Notes: generated by a model not told the origin, from the letters alone. 35,739 nucleotides of DNA from an uncultured Lachnospiraceae bacterium (GCA_910586355.1 CAJUHJ010000024.1:1-35739), one strand, 5' to 3'. Counted from the first letter of the stretch, positions 7,787 through 16,512 are shown. Numbers and translations are program-made.

Positions 7787-8445
7787 TACTTACGTTTGAA
7801 GAGTATCCAAATAGATATGCTATGGAAGATTCCTTTTATTTTGAAACAAATAATAGAGATTTCAGCTATTCTGCAGATGATTTCATAAAATTTTTTGAGG
7901 ATAAAGATATTCGTAATCTGGTTGTTGTCAATCCCGATAATCCAACTGGAAATTATATTGAAAATTTAGAGAAAAACCGACATTTGTTTATTGTGAAAAG
8001 CATTTCTAAATCTTATGGGGTTCCAGGGCTTAGACTAGGAGTATTGGCGTCGGGAGACGTCAAGATGATTTCAGAGCTTAAAAAAGATGTTGCTATTTGG
8101 AATATAAATTCTTTTGCTGAATTTTATATGCAGATTGCAGAAAAGTATCAAAAAGAGTACGAATTAGAGCTTGTGAAGTTTCGTGCTGAAAGAAATAGAT
8201 ATCAGGAAGAAATTTCAAAAATATCTGGAATTTGGGCGATTTCATCTCAGGCTAATTATATTATGGTTGAGATTGTTAATGGTATGAGTGCAGGGCAACT
8301 TACGAAAAGGCTTTTTCTAAATCACAATTTGATTGTGAAAGATTTATCTGAGAAATTGATTCAGAAAGGACAGTATATCAGAATTGCTATTAGAAATGCA
8401 GAAGATAATAATAAATTAATTGAGGCGTTAAAAACAGAACTATAA
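7787..8445 (+). pseudogene. 5'-truncated class I/II aminotransferase remnant
   Basis: The readable part covers the C-terminal two thirds of a PLP-dependent aminotransferase of the HisC-like fold: the NPDNPTGN loop, then the PLP-lysine motif SKSYGVPGLRLG and the C-terminal small domain to a natural stop. In-frame sequence upstream of the first ATG (7822) still reads as TFEEYPNRY, a motif typical of the aminotransferase half of nucleotidyltransferase-aminotransferase fusion proteins, so homology begins before any start codon. Further upstream the frame meets stops (TGA at 7765-7767 and 7777-7779). About 100 or more residues of the PLP domain and any fused N-terminal domain are missing. There is no good RBS at 7822. 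It is probably non-functional debris left by a deletion or rearrangement. Could a short product be made? Yes, but it could not bind PLP normally. Confidence 0.8.
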
Positions 8446-8555
8446 ATTGGCAGAGCCAGAAGAAGGCGTAAATAGATGGAAAAGTGCGAGACTGTTTTAA
8501 GTTTCTATTGTAAATTCCTAAAAACGCAATAAAAAAATGTGAATAGTTGAAAATG

Positions 8556-8588
8556 GGCAGATCCGATTTTATTGGTTCTGCCTTTGTC
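8556..8588 (+). terminator. Terminator after the aminotransferase remnant
   Basis: GGCAGATCC (8556-8564) pairs with GGTTCTGCC (8574-8582) with one T-T mismatch, followed by TTTGTCT. Bases 8446-8713 otherwise hold only this hairpin and the next promoter. Confidence 0.6.
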
Positions 8589-8623
8589 TGTATGATACAG
8601 AGGCAGTTTTGAATTCTTTTCCC

Positions 8624-8652
8624 TTGACAGCATCTGCTTCCTATGTTAGCCT
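8624..8652 (+). promoter_or_regulatory. Candidate promoter of the amino acid ABC operon
   Basis: A perfect -35 TTGACA (8624-8629) is 17 bases from TAGCCT (8647-8652), which keeps the three most conserved -10 positions (T1, A2, T6). It lies 61 bases before ATG 8714. Confidence 0.5.
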
Positions 8653-8713
8653 ATTAAAGTAATTTATCGTGGTAAAGTGATACTATGTTATCATAGAAGA
8701 GGAGGAAGTATTT

Positions 8714-9544
8714 ATGAAGAAATTAATTGCAACAGCTTTACTTGCTGGAATGACTTTGTCGCTTGCGGCCTGCGGCGCTCCAAAAGCAGAAGATTCTGCC
8801 GCTGACAATGGGACTGAGACGGCAAATGAGGGAAAAGAGAATGGCGGCGATACATTTACCGTAGGTTTTGACCAGGATTTTCCGCCGTTTGGTTATGTGG
8901 GAGACGACGGAGAGTTTACAGGATTTGATATTGAGATGGCGACAGAATGTGCAAAACGTATGGGCAAAGAAATTGTACTTCAGCCAATTGACTGGGATGC
9001 AAAAGATTTCGAGTTAGAGTCCGGCACGATTGACTGTATTTGGAATGGATTCACCATGAACGGACGGGAAGACGCGTATACATGGAGCGATTCTTATATG
9101 GATAATACACAGGTAGTCATTACGAAAAAAGATTCGGGCATAGAAGCATTAGCAGATTTATCTGGAAAAATCGTTGAGGTACAAAAAGAATCCTCTGCGC
9201 AGTCGGCATTAGAAGATGAAGATCATACGGAGCTTTTAGCATCTTTTGGACAGTTTTTACAGGTTGCGGAATATAATACCGCTTTTATGGATTTGGAATC
9301 CGGGGCAGTAGATGCGATTGCGATTGATATTGGCGTGGCAAACTTCCAGCTGGAAGGAAAAGAAGAGGATTATGTTATTTTAGATGAAGTGATTTCTTCT
9401 GAACAGTATGCCGTTGGATTTTTAAAAGGCAATGAAACACTGCGCGACGAGGTGCAGGATACATTAATGGAAATGGTAGAGGATGGAACATTCGCAACTA
9501 TTTCTGAAAAATATTTTGGTTATGATGTTTGCACTTTAAAATAA
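8714..9544 (+). CDS. Polar amino acid ABC transporter, substrate-binding lipoprotein
   Basis: Extracytoplasmic binding protein of 276 residues, family 3. It has a lipoprotein signal ending in the lipobox LAAC (lipidated Cys20), a low-complexity Asp/Glu/Asn linker to about residue 45, then the SBP_bac_3 fold. The PPFGYVGDDGEFTGFDIEMA segment contains the family's substrate-contacting aromatic and the GFDIEMA signature, and TIDCIWNGFTMNGRE lies at the hinge region. It delivers a polar amino acid to the permease and ATPase encoded directly downstream (gaps of 30 and 12 bases). The exact amino acid cannot be read from sequence. RBS AGAGGAGGAAG precedes ATG 8714. Confidence 0.92.
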   Translation: MKKLIATALLAGMTLSLAACGAPKAEDSAADNGTETANEGKENGGDTFTVGFDQDFPPFGYVGDDGEFTGFDIEMATECAKRMGKEIVLQPIDWDAKDFELESGTIDCIWNGFTMNGREDAYTWSDSYMDNTQVVITKKDSGIEALADLSGKIVEVQKESSAQSALEDEDHTELLASFGQFLQVAEYNTAFMDLESGAVDAIAIDIGVANFQLEGKEEDYVILDEVISSEQYAVGFLKGNETLRDEVQDTLMEMVEDGTFATISEKYFGYDVCTLK

Positions 9545-9574
9545 GAAAAATCGGAAACGGAGACGGATGAAACG

Positions 9575-10225
9575 ATGAGTGTACAGGTTATGATGCAGCA
9601 GCTTTTTAGCGGAATGTTAATTACAATTCAGATTTTTATTTTCACACTGCTGTTTTCTCTGCCGTTAGGTCTTTTGATTGCATTTGGAAGAATGTCAAAG
9701 AATATGCTGCTTCGGGGTATTGCAAAAATATATATATCAATTATGCGGGGGACTCCGTTAATGCTGCAGCTTTTGGTGGTTTATTTCGGGCCGTATTACA
9801 TATTCCGGGTTAATATTTCATCTTCCTATCGTGCATATGCAGTGATTATTGCTTTTGCAATCAATTATGCAGCATATTTTGCAGAAATTTACCGCGGCGG
9901 GATTGAATCTATGCCGAAGGGACAGTATGAAGCGGCAAAAGTACTGGGATATACAAAAGTACAGACATTTTTTAAAATCATTTTTCCACAGGTGATTAAG
10001 CGGATACTTCCATCTGTGACGAATGAAGTCATTACGCTTGTAAAAGATACGTCTCTGGCTTTTTCCATTGCCTATGTTGAAATGTTTACGACGGCAAAGG
10101 CGATTGCAGCTTCTCAAAAAAGCATGATTCCTTTGGTGGCGGCAGGAATTTTTTATTATGTATTTAATTTTATTGTCGCTGCTTTGATGGAATTGTGGGA
10201 AAAGAAATTGAGTTATTATAGATAG
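9575..10225 (+). CDS. Polar amino acid ABC transporter, permease
   Basis: Membrane component of 216 residues of the HisMQ/GlnP type, with about five hydrophobic segments. The C-terminal half has the EAA loop that contacts the ATPase (EAAKVLGYTKVQTFFKIIFP, about residues 115-134), preceded by the family motif RGTPLMLQL (about 59-67) and followed by LVKDTSLAFSI. A single permease gene is present, so a homodimer is expected. It is the middle gene of the three-gene operon, with GGAGACGG upstream of ATG 9575. Confidence 0.93.
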   Translation: MSVQVMMQQLFSGMLITIQIFIFTLLFSLPLGLLIAFGRMSKNMLLRGIAKIYISIMRGTPLMLQLLVVYFGPYYIFRVNISSSYRAYAVIIAFAINYAAYFAEIYRGGIESMPKGQYEAAKVLGYTKVQTFFKIIFPQVIKRILPSVTNEVITLVKDTSLAFSIAYVEMFTTAKAIAASQKSMIPLVAAGIFYYVFNFIVAALMELWEKKLSYYR

Positions 10226-10237
10226 GGGGCTGCTGAA

Positions 10238-11002
10238 ATGAATTTGCTTGAAATGAATCATGTGAAAAAAAGTTTTAATCAAAATGTGGTTTTAAAAAAT
10301 ATCAGCTTATCTGTGAAAGAAGGCGAAGTAGTCTCGATTATCGGACCGTCTGGTTCTGGAAAATCTACGTTGCTGCGCTGCGCTACGCTTTTAGAAACAA
10401 TGGACGACGGTAATTTATATTATCTTGGTGAAGCAGCCGCAAAAAGTGAATCCGGCCGTTCTGTGTATGCTTTCGGTGCGGCGCTTAAAAAAATTGAGCG
10501 TCAGTTTGGGCTTGTGTTTCAGAATTTTAATTTGTTCCCACATTATTCCGTACTGAAAAATATTATGGACGCGCCGGTTCATGTGCAGAAACGAGACAAA
10601 GAAGAAGTCAAAAAGGAAGCTTTGAAACTTCTGCAAAAAATGGGGTTAAGCGATCGCGCAGATTATTATCCCTGCCAGCTTTCCGGCGGGCAGCAGCAAA
10701 GAGTATCAATTGCAAGGGCATTAGCGATGAAGCCTAAGATTTTATTTTTTGACGAACCGACGTCGGCGCTTGACCCGGAGCTTACGGGAGAAATTTTAAA
10801 AGTAATTACAGAACTTGCAAAAGAAAAAATGACAATGGTAATTGTCACACACGAAATGTATTTTGCAAAAGATGTGTCAGACCGGATGATTTTTATGGAT
10901 CAAGGTACGATAGTAGAAGAAACAACGCCGGAAGAGTTGTTTGCTTCGGATAATAAACGGACAAGAGAATTTCTTGGAAAATACCATATAGGGAAAGAGT
11001 AA
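10238..11002 (+). CDS. Polar amino acid ABC transporter, ATPase
   Basis: Cytoplasmic ATPase of 254 residues of the GlnQ/HisP group: Walker A GPSGSGKST, Q-loop FQNFNLFPH, signature LSGGQQQRVSIARAL, Walker B ILFFDEPTSALDPE and the switch histidine in VIVTHEM. Compared with typical GlnQ it has an extra stretch of about 20 residues after the first helix (around EAAAKSESGRSVYAFGAA), between the Walker A helix and the Q-loop; insertions here are seen in some Clostridial homologues. It is the last gene of the operon and is followed 6 bases later by a terminator. Confidence 0.93.
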   Translation: MNLLEMNHVKKSFNQNVVLKNISLSVKEGEVVSIIGPSGSGKSTLLRCATLLETMDDGNLYYLGEAAAKSESGRSVYAFGAALKKIERQFGLVFQNFNLFPHYSVLKNIMDAPVHVQKRDKEEVKKEALKLLQKMGLSDRADYYPCQLSGGQQQRVSIARALAMKPKILFFDEPTSALDPELTGEILKVITELAKEKMTMVIVTHEMYFAKDVSDRMIFMDQGTIVEETTPEELFASDNKRTREFLGKYHIGKE

Positions 11003-11007
11003 CGAGA

Positions 11008-11039
11008 GGGCGGCTGCAGTTTTGCAGCTGTCTTTTTTT
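11008..11039 (+). terminator. Terminator of the amino acid ABC operon
   Basis: A GC-rich stem centred on GGCTGCA and TGCAGCT (about 11012-11030) with a TTTTTTT run at 11032-11038. Confidence 0.88.
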
Positions 11040-11143
11040 CGGGCAGAAGAAAAAAGCTTTTTGGACGGATATTCCATTGCATATTTTTCCTTTTTTGTGT
11101 AATTCTAAGTATAGGAATTTGAAAAAGGAGAAGAAAGAAAAAT

Positions 11144-12064
11144 ATGGACAAGGTGATAGAGGAGTTATCGAAAATTGGCATTGTTCCAGTGATTGCATTG
11201 GAAGATGCGCAAGATGCAGAGCCGTTGGCAAAGGCGCTGATTAGCGGTGGAATTTCTTGTGCAGAGGTGACGTTCCGTACCGAAGCGGCGGAAGAGTCTA
11301 TTCGGATTATGTCGGAAAAGTTTCCGGAAATGATTGTAGGGGCGGGAACTGTTTTGGATACAACGCAGGCTCAGCGCGCAGTGGAAGCCGGAGCGAAATT
11401 TATTGTAAGTCCCGGATTAAATCCGAAAGTTGTGGCGTGGTGTACGGAGCATAATATTCCAGTTCTGCCGGGCTGCGCTACACCAAGTGATATTGAGTGT
11501 GCAATGGAGCTTGGGCTTAGCGCGGTAAAATTTTTTCCCGCGGAAGCGAATGGGGGCCTTTTGGCGATTAAGGCAATGGCTGCTCCGTATCCTGCGATAA
11601 AATTTATGCCGACAGGTGGAATTTCTGCTGGAAATCTAAACGAATATCTGGATTTTAAAAAGGTGATTGCCTGCGGCGGAAGTTTTATGGTAAATGGGGC
11701 GATGATAAAGGAAAAAGACTGGAAAGGAATCACGCTCTTGACAAAAGCCACAGTTTCTTCTATGCTTGGATACACACTGAAACACATTGAAATCAATTCG
11801 GAATTAGAAAGCACAGATAGTTTTTTAGTGTTTGCGCAGCTGGGTATTGATTTTATCAAATATCATGGAAAAGGGACGCATGGAGTCGTTACAGTCGGCG
11901 CAAATTATCTGGAACGCGCAGTATATCATTTGGAAAAACAGGGAATCCGGTTCGAAGAATCCAGTAAAGAATACCAAAAAGACGGTACTTTAAAATCAAT
12001 TTGTTTTGCAAATGAAATAGGTGGATTTGCGGTGCATCTTGTGCTGAATAAACAGGAGGATTGA
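11144..12064 (+). CDS. eda: KDPG/KHG aldolase fused to a VOC-like C-terminal domain
   Basis: Cleaves 2-keto-3-deoxy-6-phosphogluconate to pyruvate and glyceraldehyde-3-phosphate (and/or 4-hydroxy-2-oxoglutarate). Residues 1-205 are the aldolase barrel: Glu41/Arg45 in EVTFRT, VGAGTVLD (65-72), the Schiff-base Lys129 in AVKFFPAE, and the phosphate site MPTGGIS. At 306 residues the protein is about 95 longer than ordinary Eda. The extra part (about 210-306: KHIEINSELESTDSFLVFAQ, then GTHGVVTVGANYLERAVYHL) looks like a single glyoxalase/VOC-type beta-alpha-beta unit. That assignment is moderate and its role is unknown. The next gene is a KDG-type kinase whose product would be the aldolase substrate. 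ATG 11144 has AAAAGGAGAAG upstream. Confidence 0.9.
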   Translation: MDKVIEELSKIGIVPVIALEDAQDAEPLAKALISGGISCAEVTFRTEAAEESIRIMSEKFPEMIVGAGTVLDTTQAQRAVEAGAKFIVSPGLNPKVVAWCTEHNIPVLPGCATPSDIECAMELGLSAVKFFPAEANGGLLAIKAMAAPYPAIKFMPTGGISAGNLNEYLDFKKVIACGGSFMVNGAMIKEKDWKGITLLTKATVSSMLGYTLKHIEINSELESTDSFLVFAQLGIDFIKYHGKGTHGVVTVGANYLERAVYHLEKQGIRFEESSKEYQKDGTLKSICFANEIGGFAVHLVLNKQED

Positions 12065-12069
12065 GATTA

Positions 12070-13095
12070 ATGGCAAAAAAGATTATTACATTTGGTGAGA
12101 TTATGTTAAGGCTTGCGCCAAAAGGATATTACCGTATCGTTCAGGCGGATTCTTTTTTAGCGTCGTATGGAGGAGGGGAGGCAAATGTTGCAGTGTCTTT
12201 GGCGAATTACGGCATGGACGCAGGATTTGTGACAAAACTTCCGGGACATGAAATTGGACAGTCCGCAGTAAACGCCCTGCGTCAGTTTGGTGTGGATACT
12301 TCGAATATTGTTCGGGGAGGAGAGCGTCTGGGGATTTATTTTTTGGAAAAAGGCGCCAGCCAGCGTGCTTCGAAAGTGATTTATGACCGCGCCGGTTCGT
12401 CAATTGCAGAGGCCAAAGAGGGAGATTTTGATTGGGAGCGTATTTTTGAAGGCGCGGACTGGTTTCATTTTACCGGAATTACGCCTGCGATTTCAAAAAA
12501 CCTTGCCGATATTTGTTTAAAAGCATGTAAAGCAGCAAAAGAAAAGGGCGTTACAATCAGCTGTGATTTAAATTACAGAAATAAATTATGGTCAAAGGAA
12601 CAGGCAAACCAGGTTATGGGAGAATTGTGCCGGTATGTAGACGTTTGTATTTCCAATGAAGAGGACGCATATGATGTATTTGGTATAAAATCCGAAGGTA
12701 CGGAAGTGACGGCTGGAGAACTAAATAAAGAAGGGTATCGGGAAGTGGCAAAGAAACTGACGGAGCGGTTTGGGTTCCAGAAGGTAGCGGTTACGCTTAG
12801 GACTTCGATTTCTGCAAATGATAATAATTGGGCGGCAATGCTTTATCAAGACGGTTCGTGTTATTTTAGCAGGGAATATCCGATTCATATTGTAGACCGT
12901 GTCGGCGGCGGCGATTCCTTTGGCGGCGGTTTGATTTATGCTTGTTTGAATGATTATCAGCCGCAGGATACAATTGAATTTGCAGTTGCGGCAAGTTGTC
13001 TGAAACATTCGATTGAGGGTGATTTTAATCAGGTGTCAGTGGATGAGGTGATAAAACTTGCAAAAGGGGATGCTTCCGGACGTGTCGTCCGGTAA
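12070..13095 (+). CDS. kdgK: PfkB-family sugar kinase, probable 2-keto-3-deoxygluconate kinase
   Basis: Protein of 341 residues that would phosphorylate 2-keto-3-deoxygluconate, feeding the aldolase encoded upstream. It opens with ITFGEIMLRLAPKG, has the first PfkB signature region SYGGGEANVAVSLANYG and the C-terminal active-site motif DRVGGGDSFGGG, with catalytic-base Asp282. Kinase specificity is inferred from the neighbouring eda; the sequence alone supports only the PfkB/KdgK group. The start is ATG 12070, ten bases after AGGAGG (12054-12059); an in-frame TTG at 12061 is too close to that site. The gene starts six bases after eda ends, so the two are one operon. Confidence 0.88.
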   Translation: MAKKIITFGEIMLRLAPKGYYRIVQADSFLASYGGGEANVAVSLANYGMDAGFVTKLPGHEIGQSAVNALRQFGVDTSNIVRGGERLGIYFLEKGASQRASKVIYDRAGSSIAEAKEGDFDWERIFEGADWFHFTGITPAISKNLADICLKACKAAKEKGVTISCDLNYRNKLWSKEQANQVMGELCRYVDVCISNEEDAYDVFGIKSEGTEVTAGELNKEGYREVAKKLTERFGFQKVAVTLRTSISANDNNWAAMLYQDGSCYFSREYPIHIVDRVGGGDSFGGGLIYACLNDYQPQDTIEFAVAASCLKHSIEGDFNQVSVDEVIKLAKGDASGRVVR

Positions 13096-13115
13096 CAAAG
13101 AAAGGGGTAATTGAT

Positions 13116-14090
13116 ATGGAACAAAATAAAGAACAAAGCAGCGTTAATGTAAGAAAAGTGGCTATGATTGGCTGCGGGTTTGTGGGCTCATCGTCTGCGT
13201 TTGCCTTAATGCAGAGCGGATTGTTTTCGGAAATGGTATTGATTGATGCTGATAAAGAGCGGGCAGAGGGGGAAGCTTTAGATATCGCCCATGGGATTCC
13301 GTTTGCAAGGCAGATGAAAATTTATGCCGGAGATTACGACGATATTGTAGATGCAGCCATTATTATTATTACCGCAGGCGCAAATCAAAAGCCTGGTGAG
13401 ACAAGGCTTGATTTGGTGCATAAGAACGTTGGAATATTTAAAAGTATTATTCCGGAAATTGCAAAGAGAAATTGCCAGGGAATCTTATTGGTTGTATCGA
13501 ATCCGGTGGACATTTTAACATATACAGCGTTGAAGCTTTCCGGTTTTACGGAAAATCGCGTGATAGGTTCCGGTACGGTGCTTGATACGGCAAGGCTCAA
13601 ATATGAATTGGGACAGCATCTTTTAGTTGACAGCCGTAGTGTGCATGCGTTTATTATAGGCGAACATGGAGACAGTGAAATTGCAGCGTTTAGCAGCGCC
13701 AATGTATCCGGAATTGCCGTCAGCGAATTTTGTGAAATGCGGGGACATTACGCACATGAGGAAAACTCACAGCAAATAGCGGAAAAAGTAAAAAACAGCG
13801 CCTATGATATTATTCAGAAAAAGAAAGCGACGTATTACGGAATTGCAATGGCTGTAAAACGGATTTGTGAAGTAATTATCCGGGACGAAAAATCCATTCT
13901 TCCGGTTTCATCTATGATGTACGGAGCATATGGAATTGAGGACGTAGTTTTGAGTATGCCGGCAGTGGTCGGAAAACATGGTGTAGAAACACAGGTGCCG
14001 ATTCCTTTGAACGAGGAAGAACAGGTGAAACTGCGTAAATCTTCTGATACATTAAAAGAGATTATCCGCAGTTTGGATTTTGGGTTGTAG
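13116..14090 (+). CDS. ldh: L-lactate dehydrogenase
   Basis: Reduces pyruvate to L-lactate with NADH. The 324-residue protein has the Rossmann glycine motif GCGFVGSSSAFAL (19-31), Asp44 at the end of strand 2 (VLIDAD, NAD preference), the specificity loop GANQKPGETR with Gln91 (lactate-type; Arg would mean malate), Arg160 in LDTARL and the catalytic His184 in GEHGDSE. It is 20 bases after the kinase gene with RBS AAAGGGG, so eda, kdgK and ldh probably form one transcript that converts ketodeoxy sugars to pyruvate and disposes of it as lactate. Bases 14091-14166 show no clear terminator. Confidence 0.95.
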   Translation: MEQNKEQSSVNVRKVAMIGCGFVGSSSAFALMQSGLFSEMVLIDADKERAEGEALDIAHGIPFARQMKIYAGDYDDIVDAAIIIITAGANQKPGETRLDLVHKNVGIFKSIIPEIAKRNCQGILLVVSNPVDILTYTALKLSGFTENRVIGSGTVLDTARLKYELGQHLLVDSRSVHAFIIGEHGDSEIAAFSSANVSGIAVSEFCEMRGHYAHEENSQQIAEKVKNSAYDIIQKKKATYYGIAMAVKRICEVIIRDEKSILPVSSMMYGAYGIEDVVLSMPAVVGKHGVETQVPIPLNEEEQVKLRKSSDTLKEIIRSLDFGL

Positions 14091-14166
14091 ATATCCCTCC
14101 CGCCAATCACTTTAAAAGAGAGCATGGAACTTTTTCTGGCAAAATGGAAGGGGCAATAATTCCGTC

Positions 14167-14195
14167 TTGATTGCACTGGGCAGAAATGCTATAAT
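14167..14195 (+). promoter_or_regulatory. Promoter of the TerD-like gene
   Basis: TTGATT (14167-14172) and a perfect TATAAT (14190-14195), spaced 17, lie 62 bases before ATG 14257. Confidence 0.7.
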
Positions 14196-14256
14196 CGGAT
14201 AGTAGAAATTAAGATAGGATGAATAGAAATTCTGACTTATAAAGGAGGATACGAAT

Positions 14257-14838
14257 ATGCCGATTAGTTTGCAAAAAGGACAGAAAGTAAGTCTTACAAA
14301 AGGAAATCCCGGTTTGACAAAAGTTGTTGTCGGTCTTGGATGGGATGTCAACCAATTTGATACGGGCGGAGATTTTGATTTGGACGCAGCTGCATTTTTA
14401 CTGACGGGCACTGGAAAAGTATCAAAATCTGAGGATTTTGTATTTTATGGGAATTTAGAACATACATCAGGAAGCGTGGTGCATTTGGGCGATAATCTGA
14501 CAGGGGCCGGAGATGGCGATGACGAACAGATTAAAATTGACCTTAGTAAAGTTCCCGCCAATATCGAAAAAATTGCATTTACCGTTACAATATATGAAGC
14601 GGAACAGAGACGCCAGAATTTCGGGCAGGTCAATAATGCGTTTATCCGTATTTACAATGAGCTGACGGGCGAAGAGATGCTTCGGTATGATTTGGGCGAA
14701 GATTTTTCAATTGAGACGGCAGCAGTCTTTGGAGAATTATATAAAAATGGAAGTGAATGGAAATTCAATGCAATTGGCAGCGGCTATCAGGGAGGGCTTG
14801 CGGCACTGTGCGCAAATTTTGGTGTAGAAACAGATTAA
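14257..14838 (+). CDS. TerD-family calcium-binding stress protein
   Basis: Protein of 193 residues of the TerD/TerE/CABP1 family: GLGWDVN near residue 28, then the acidic calcium-site segments DFDLDAAAFLL (about 41-51) and GDGDDEQI (about 87-94), and IETAAVFGELYKNG towards the end. The acidic residues match the Ca-binding positions of the family. Products of this family act in stress responses usually grouped as tellurite resistance. Here it stands alone, with its own promoter and terminator and no terC, terB or other ter gene in the window, so a ter-operon function cannot be assumed. RBS AAAGGAGG precedes ATG 14257. Confidence 0.9.
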   Translation: MPISLQKGQKVSLTKGNPGLTKVVVGLGWDVNQFDTGGDFDLDAAAFLLTGTGKVSKSEDFVFYGNLEHTSGSVVHLGDNLTGAGDGDDEQIKIDLSKVPANIEKIAFTVTIYEAEQRRQNFGQVNNAFIRIYNELTGEEMLRYDLGEDFSIETAAVFGELYKNGSEWKFNAIGSGYQGGLAALCANFGVETD

Positions 14839-14847
14839 TAAAAAATT

Positions 14848-14888
14848 AAAAATCCAGTCCGTTGATGATTTAACCGGGCTGGATTTTT
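14848..14888. terminator. Bidirectional terminator between the TerD-like gene and ppiB
   Basis: AAAATCCAGTCC pairs with GGGCTGGATTTTT (one G-U pair) around an 18-base AT-rich loop; A- and T-runs on the two sides serve both converging genes. Confidence 0.8.
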
Positions 14889-14894
14889 GGCTTA

Positions 14895-15416
14895 TCAGAG
14901 TTTTTCAGGATCTGGATACTCAGTTCCAAATGTTTCCACAGTAACCGTTTTCATTACCTGGTTTTTAAGCGGCCTGTCGGAATTATCCGTTTCTGTTTCT
15001 GCAATATTGTTTACTGTATCCATACCCTCCGTCACTTTTCCAAATGCAGCATAAGCGCCGTCCAAATGAGGGGAATCTTTGTGCATAATAAAAAACTGGC
15101 TTCCGGCAGAATCCGGCATCATAGATCTTGCCATAGATAAGACACCGGCAGAATGTTTTAGTGGATTTTCAAAACCATTCTGTGAAAATTCACCTTTAAT
15201 ACTGTAACCGGGGCCGCCCATTCCGCTTCCTTCGGGGTCGCCGCCCTGAATCATAAAACCGCTTATTACGCGATGGAATATCAAACCGTTATAAAAACCG
15301 TCCCGGACCAGGCTGATAAAATTATTGACTGTATTTGGGGCGGTTTCTGGGTATAGTTCCGCTTTTATTGTGCTGCCGTTTTCCATTTCAAATGTTACAA
15401 TTGGGTTTTGAGCCAT
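14895..15416 (-). CDS. ppiB: Cyclophilin-type peptidyl-prolyl cis-trans isomerase
   Basis: Cytoplasmic proline isomerase of 173 residues with no signal peptide. The catalytic FHRVISGFMIQGGD (47-60) includes Arg49, Phe53 and Gln57, and the substrate-groove segments SAGSQFFI and LDGAYAAFGKVTEGMD are present. Active-site residues appear complete. The gene is single, with AAAGGAGG upstream of ATG 15414-15416 on the minus strand and the shared terminator at its end. Confidence 0.95.
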   Translation of the reverse strand: MAQNPIVTFEMENGSTIKAELYPETAPNTVNNFISLVRDGFYNGLIFHRVISGFMIQGGDPEGSGMGGPGYSIKGEFSQNGFENPLKHSAGVLSMARSMMPDSAGSQFFIMHKDSPHLDGAYAAFGKVTEGMDTVNNIAETETDNSDRPLKNQVMKTVTVETFGTEYPDPEKL

Positions 15417-15590
15417 AATAGACCTCCTTTTTCTGTGATAGTTCTTATTGTAACATAGTTTTTGGTATTTTCATACAAAAAAAGCAGTTTCTTTGTTTCG
15501 TCCTGCAAACCCAATCTATAAGTGACAAATTTATGTGTTTTTGTTTCCATTAAAAATCATCAAATCACAATCGGGAGTTGGAGGTATACA

Positions 15591-16223
15591 ATGACGGGAA
15601 TCTATTTTAGCGGAACCGGGAACACTAAGTTTTGTGTTGATAAATTCGTAGAAGAATATGGATGCAGTAAAAATTCATTTTCGGTTGAAGATAAGGAAGT
15701 CTTGGAAAACATTAAAAATGATGATAAAATCGTGACAGGTTATCCGGTGCAATATAGCAATATTCCTAAAATACTGCGGGATTATATTGTTTTAATCCGG
15801 TCTGTTTGGAAAGGGAAACGTGTTTTTATAATCGCCACAATGGGACTTTTCAGCGGCGACGGCGCAGGGATATTAGCGCGGCTGTGAAAGAAGTACGGCA
15901 CCGTTGTTGTGGGCGGGCTGCATTTGAAAATGCCGGATCGTATTTGTGATGAGAGAATACTGAAATACAGTTTCAAAGAAAATAAAAAAATGGTAATGGA
16001 AATAGAGGAAAAATATGTCAATCTGTATGCAATATGAAGAATGGAAAACCGCCGCAAGACGGGCTGGGAATTGTCTGTCACTTAGCGGGCCTCTTTGGGA
16101 ACCGCCCTTTCAGGAGATAAATGTACAATGTGTTACCGATGCGTGAATAAATGTCTAAGCCAGGCAATCACGTTATTAGGAAAAAAAGTGATCAAACAAA
16201 ATGATGTGGGCAGATATATATAA
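15591..16223 (+). pseudogene. Decayed EFR1-family flavodoxin/ferredoxin gene
   Basis: The start is intact: GGAGGT seven bases before ATG 15591, then a flavodoxin-like opening GIYFSGTGNTKFCVD and VTGYPVQYSNIP. A TGA at 15885-15887 interrupts the frame after GDGAGILARL, yet the same frame continues with family-like sequence (KKYGTVVVGGLHLKMPDRI) to a second stop near 16036. Beyond that, KPPQDGLGIVCHLAGLFG and, in a shifted frame, CTMCYRCVNKCLSQA are still readable; the latter is a [4Fe-4S] CxxCxxCxxxC motif. So the gene has a nonsense mutation, at least one frameshift and an internal shortening, since intact relatives have a longer linker and usually more clusters. It is non-functional as a whole. 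Confidence 0.85.
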
Positions 16224-16256
16224 ATTTTAATTTTTTGAATTTTCATGTAAAAAGTA

Positions 16257-16285
16257 TTGCAGAATGATTTTTTTTGTGCTAGAAT
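16257..16285 (+). promoter_or_regulatory. Promoter of tRNA-Gly(CCC)
   Basis: TTGCAG (16257-16262) and TAGAAT (16280-16285), spaced 17, end ten bases before the tRNA. Confidence 0.7.
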
Positions 16286-16294
16286 GAATGTTGC

Positions 16295-16365
16295 GCAGGT
16301 ATAGTTCATCGGTAGAATATCAGCTTCCCAAGCTGAGGAGGTGGGTTCGATTCCCATTACCTGCT
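16295..16365 (+). tRNA. tRNA-Gly (anticodon CCC)
   Basis: A full cloverleaf: acceptor GCAGGTA with TACCTGC, anticodon stem TCAGC/GCTGA around the loop TTCCCAA, and T-arm GGGTTCGATTCCC. 71 bases; the CCA end is not encoded. Confidence 0.95.
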
Positions 16366-16378
16366 CTTGTAATAAATT

Positions 16379-16425
16379 AGGAACTACTGTCCGTAGAGAA
16401 CTGACAGCATGTTCCTGTTTTTTTT
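16379..16425 (+). terminator. Terminator after tRNA-Gly(CCC)
   Basis: AGGAAC (16379-16384) pairs with GTTCCT (16411-16416), with an inner CTGTC/GACAG stem, followed by TTTTTTTT. Confidence 0.75.
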
Positions 16426-16512
16426 ATATAATTTTGGATAACCTTTTGTTGTAAAAAATAAGAGTTTATCAGCTGTTAAACTTATTTTATCAAAAAAGAT
16501 AGGAGAATGGAT

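Noticed and set aside
14091..14166. Terminator after ldh
   Set aside because: No stable stem with a T-run could be found.
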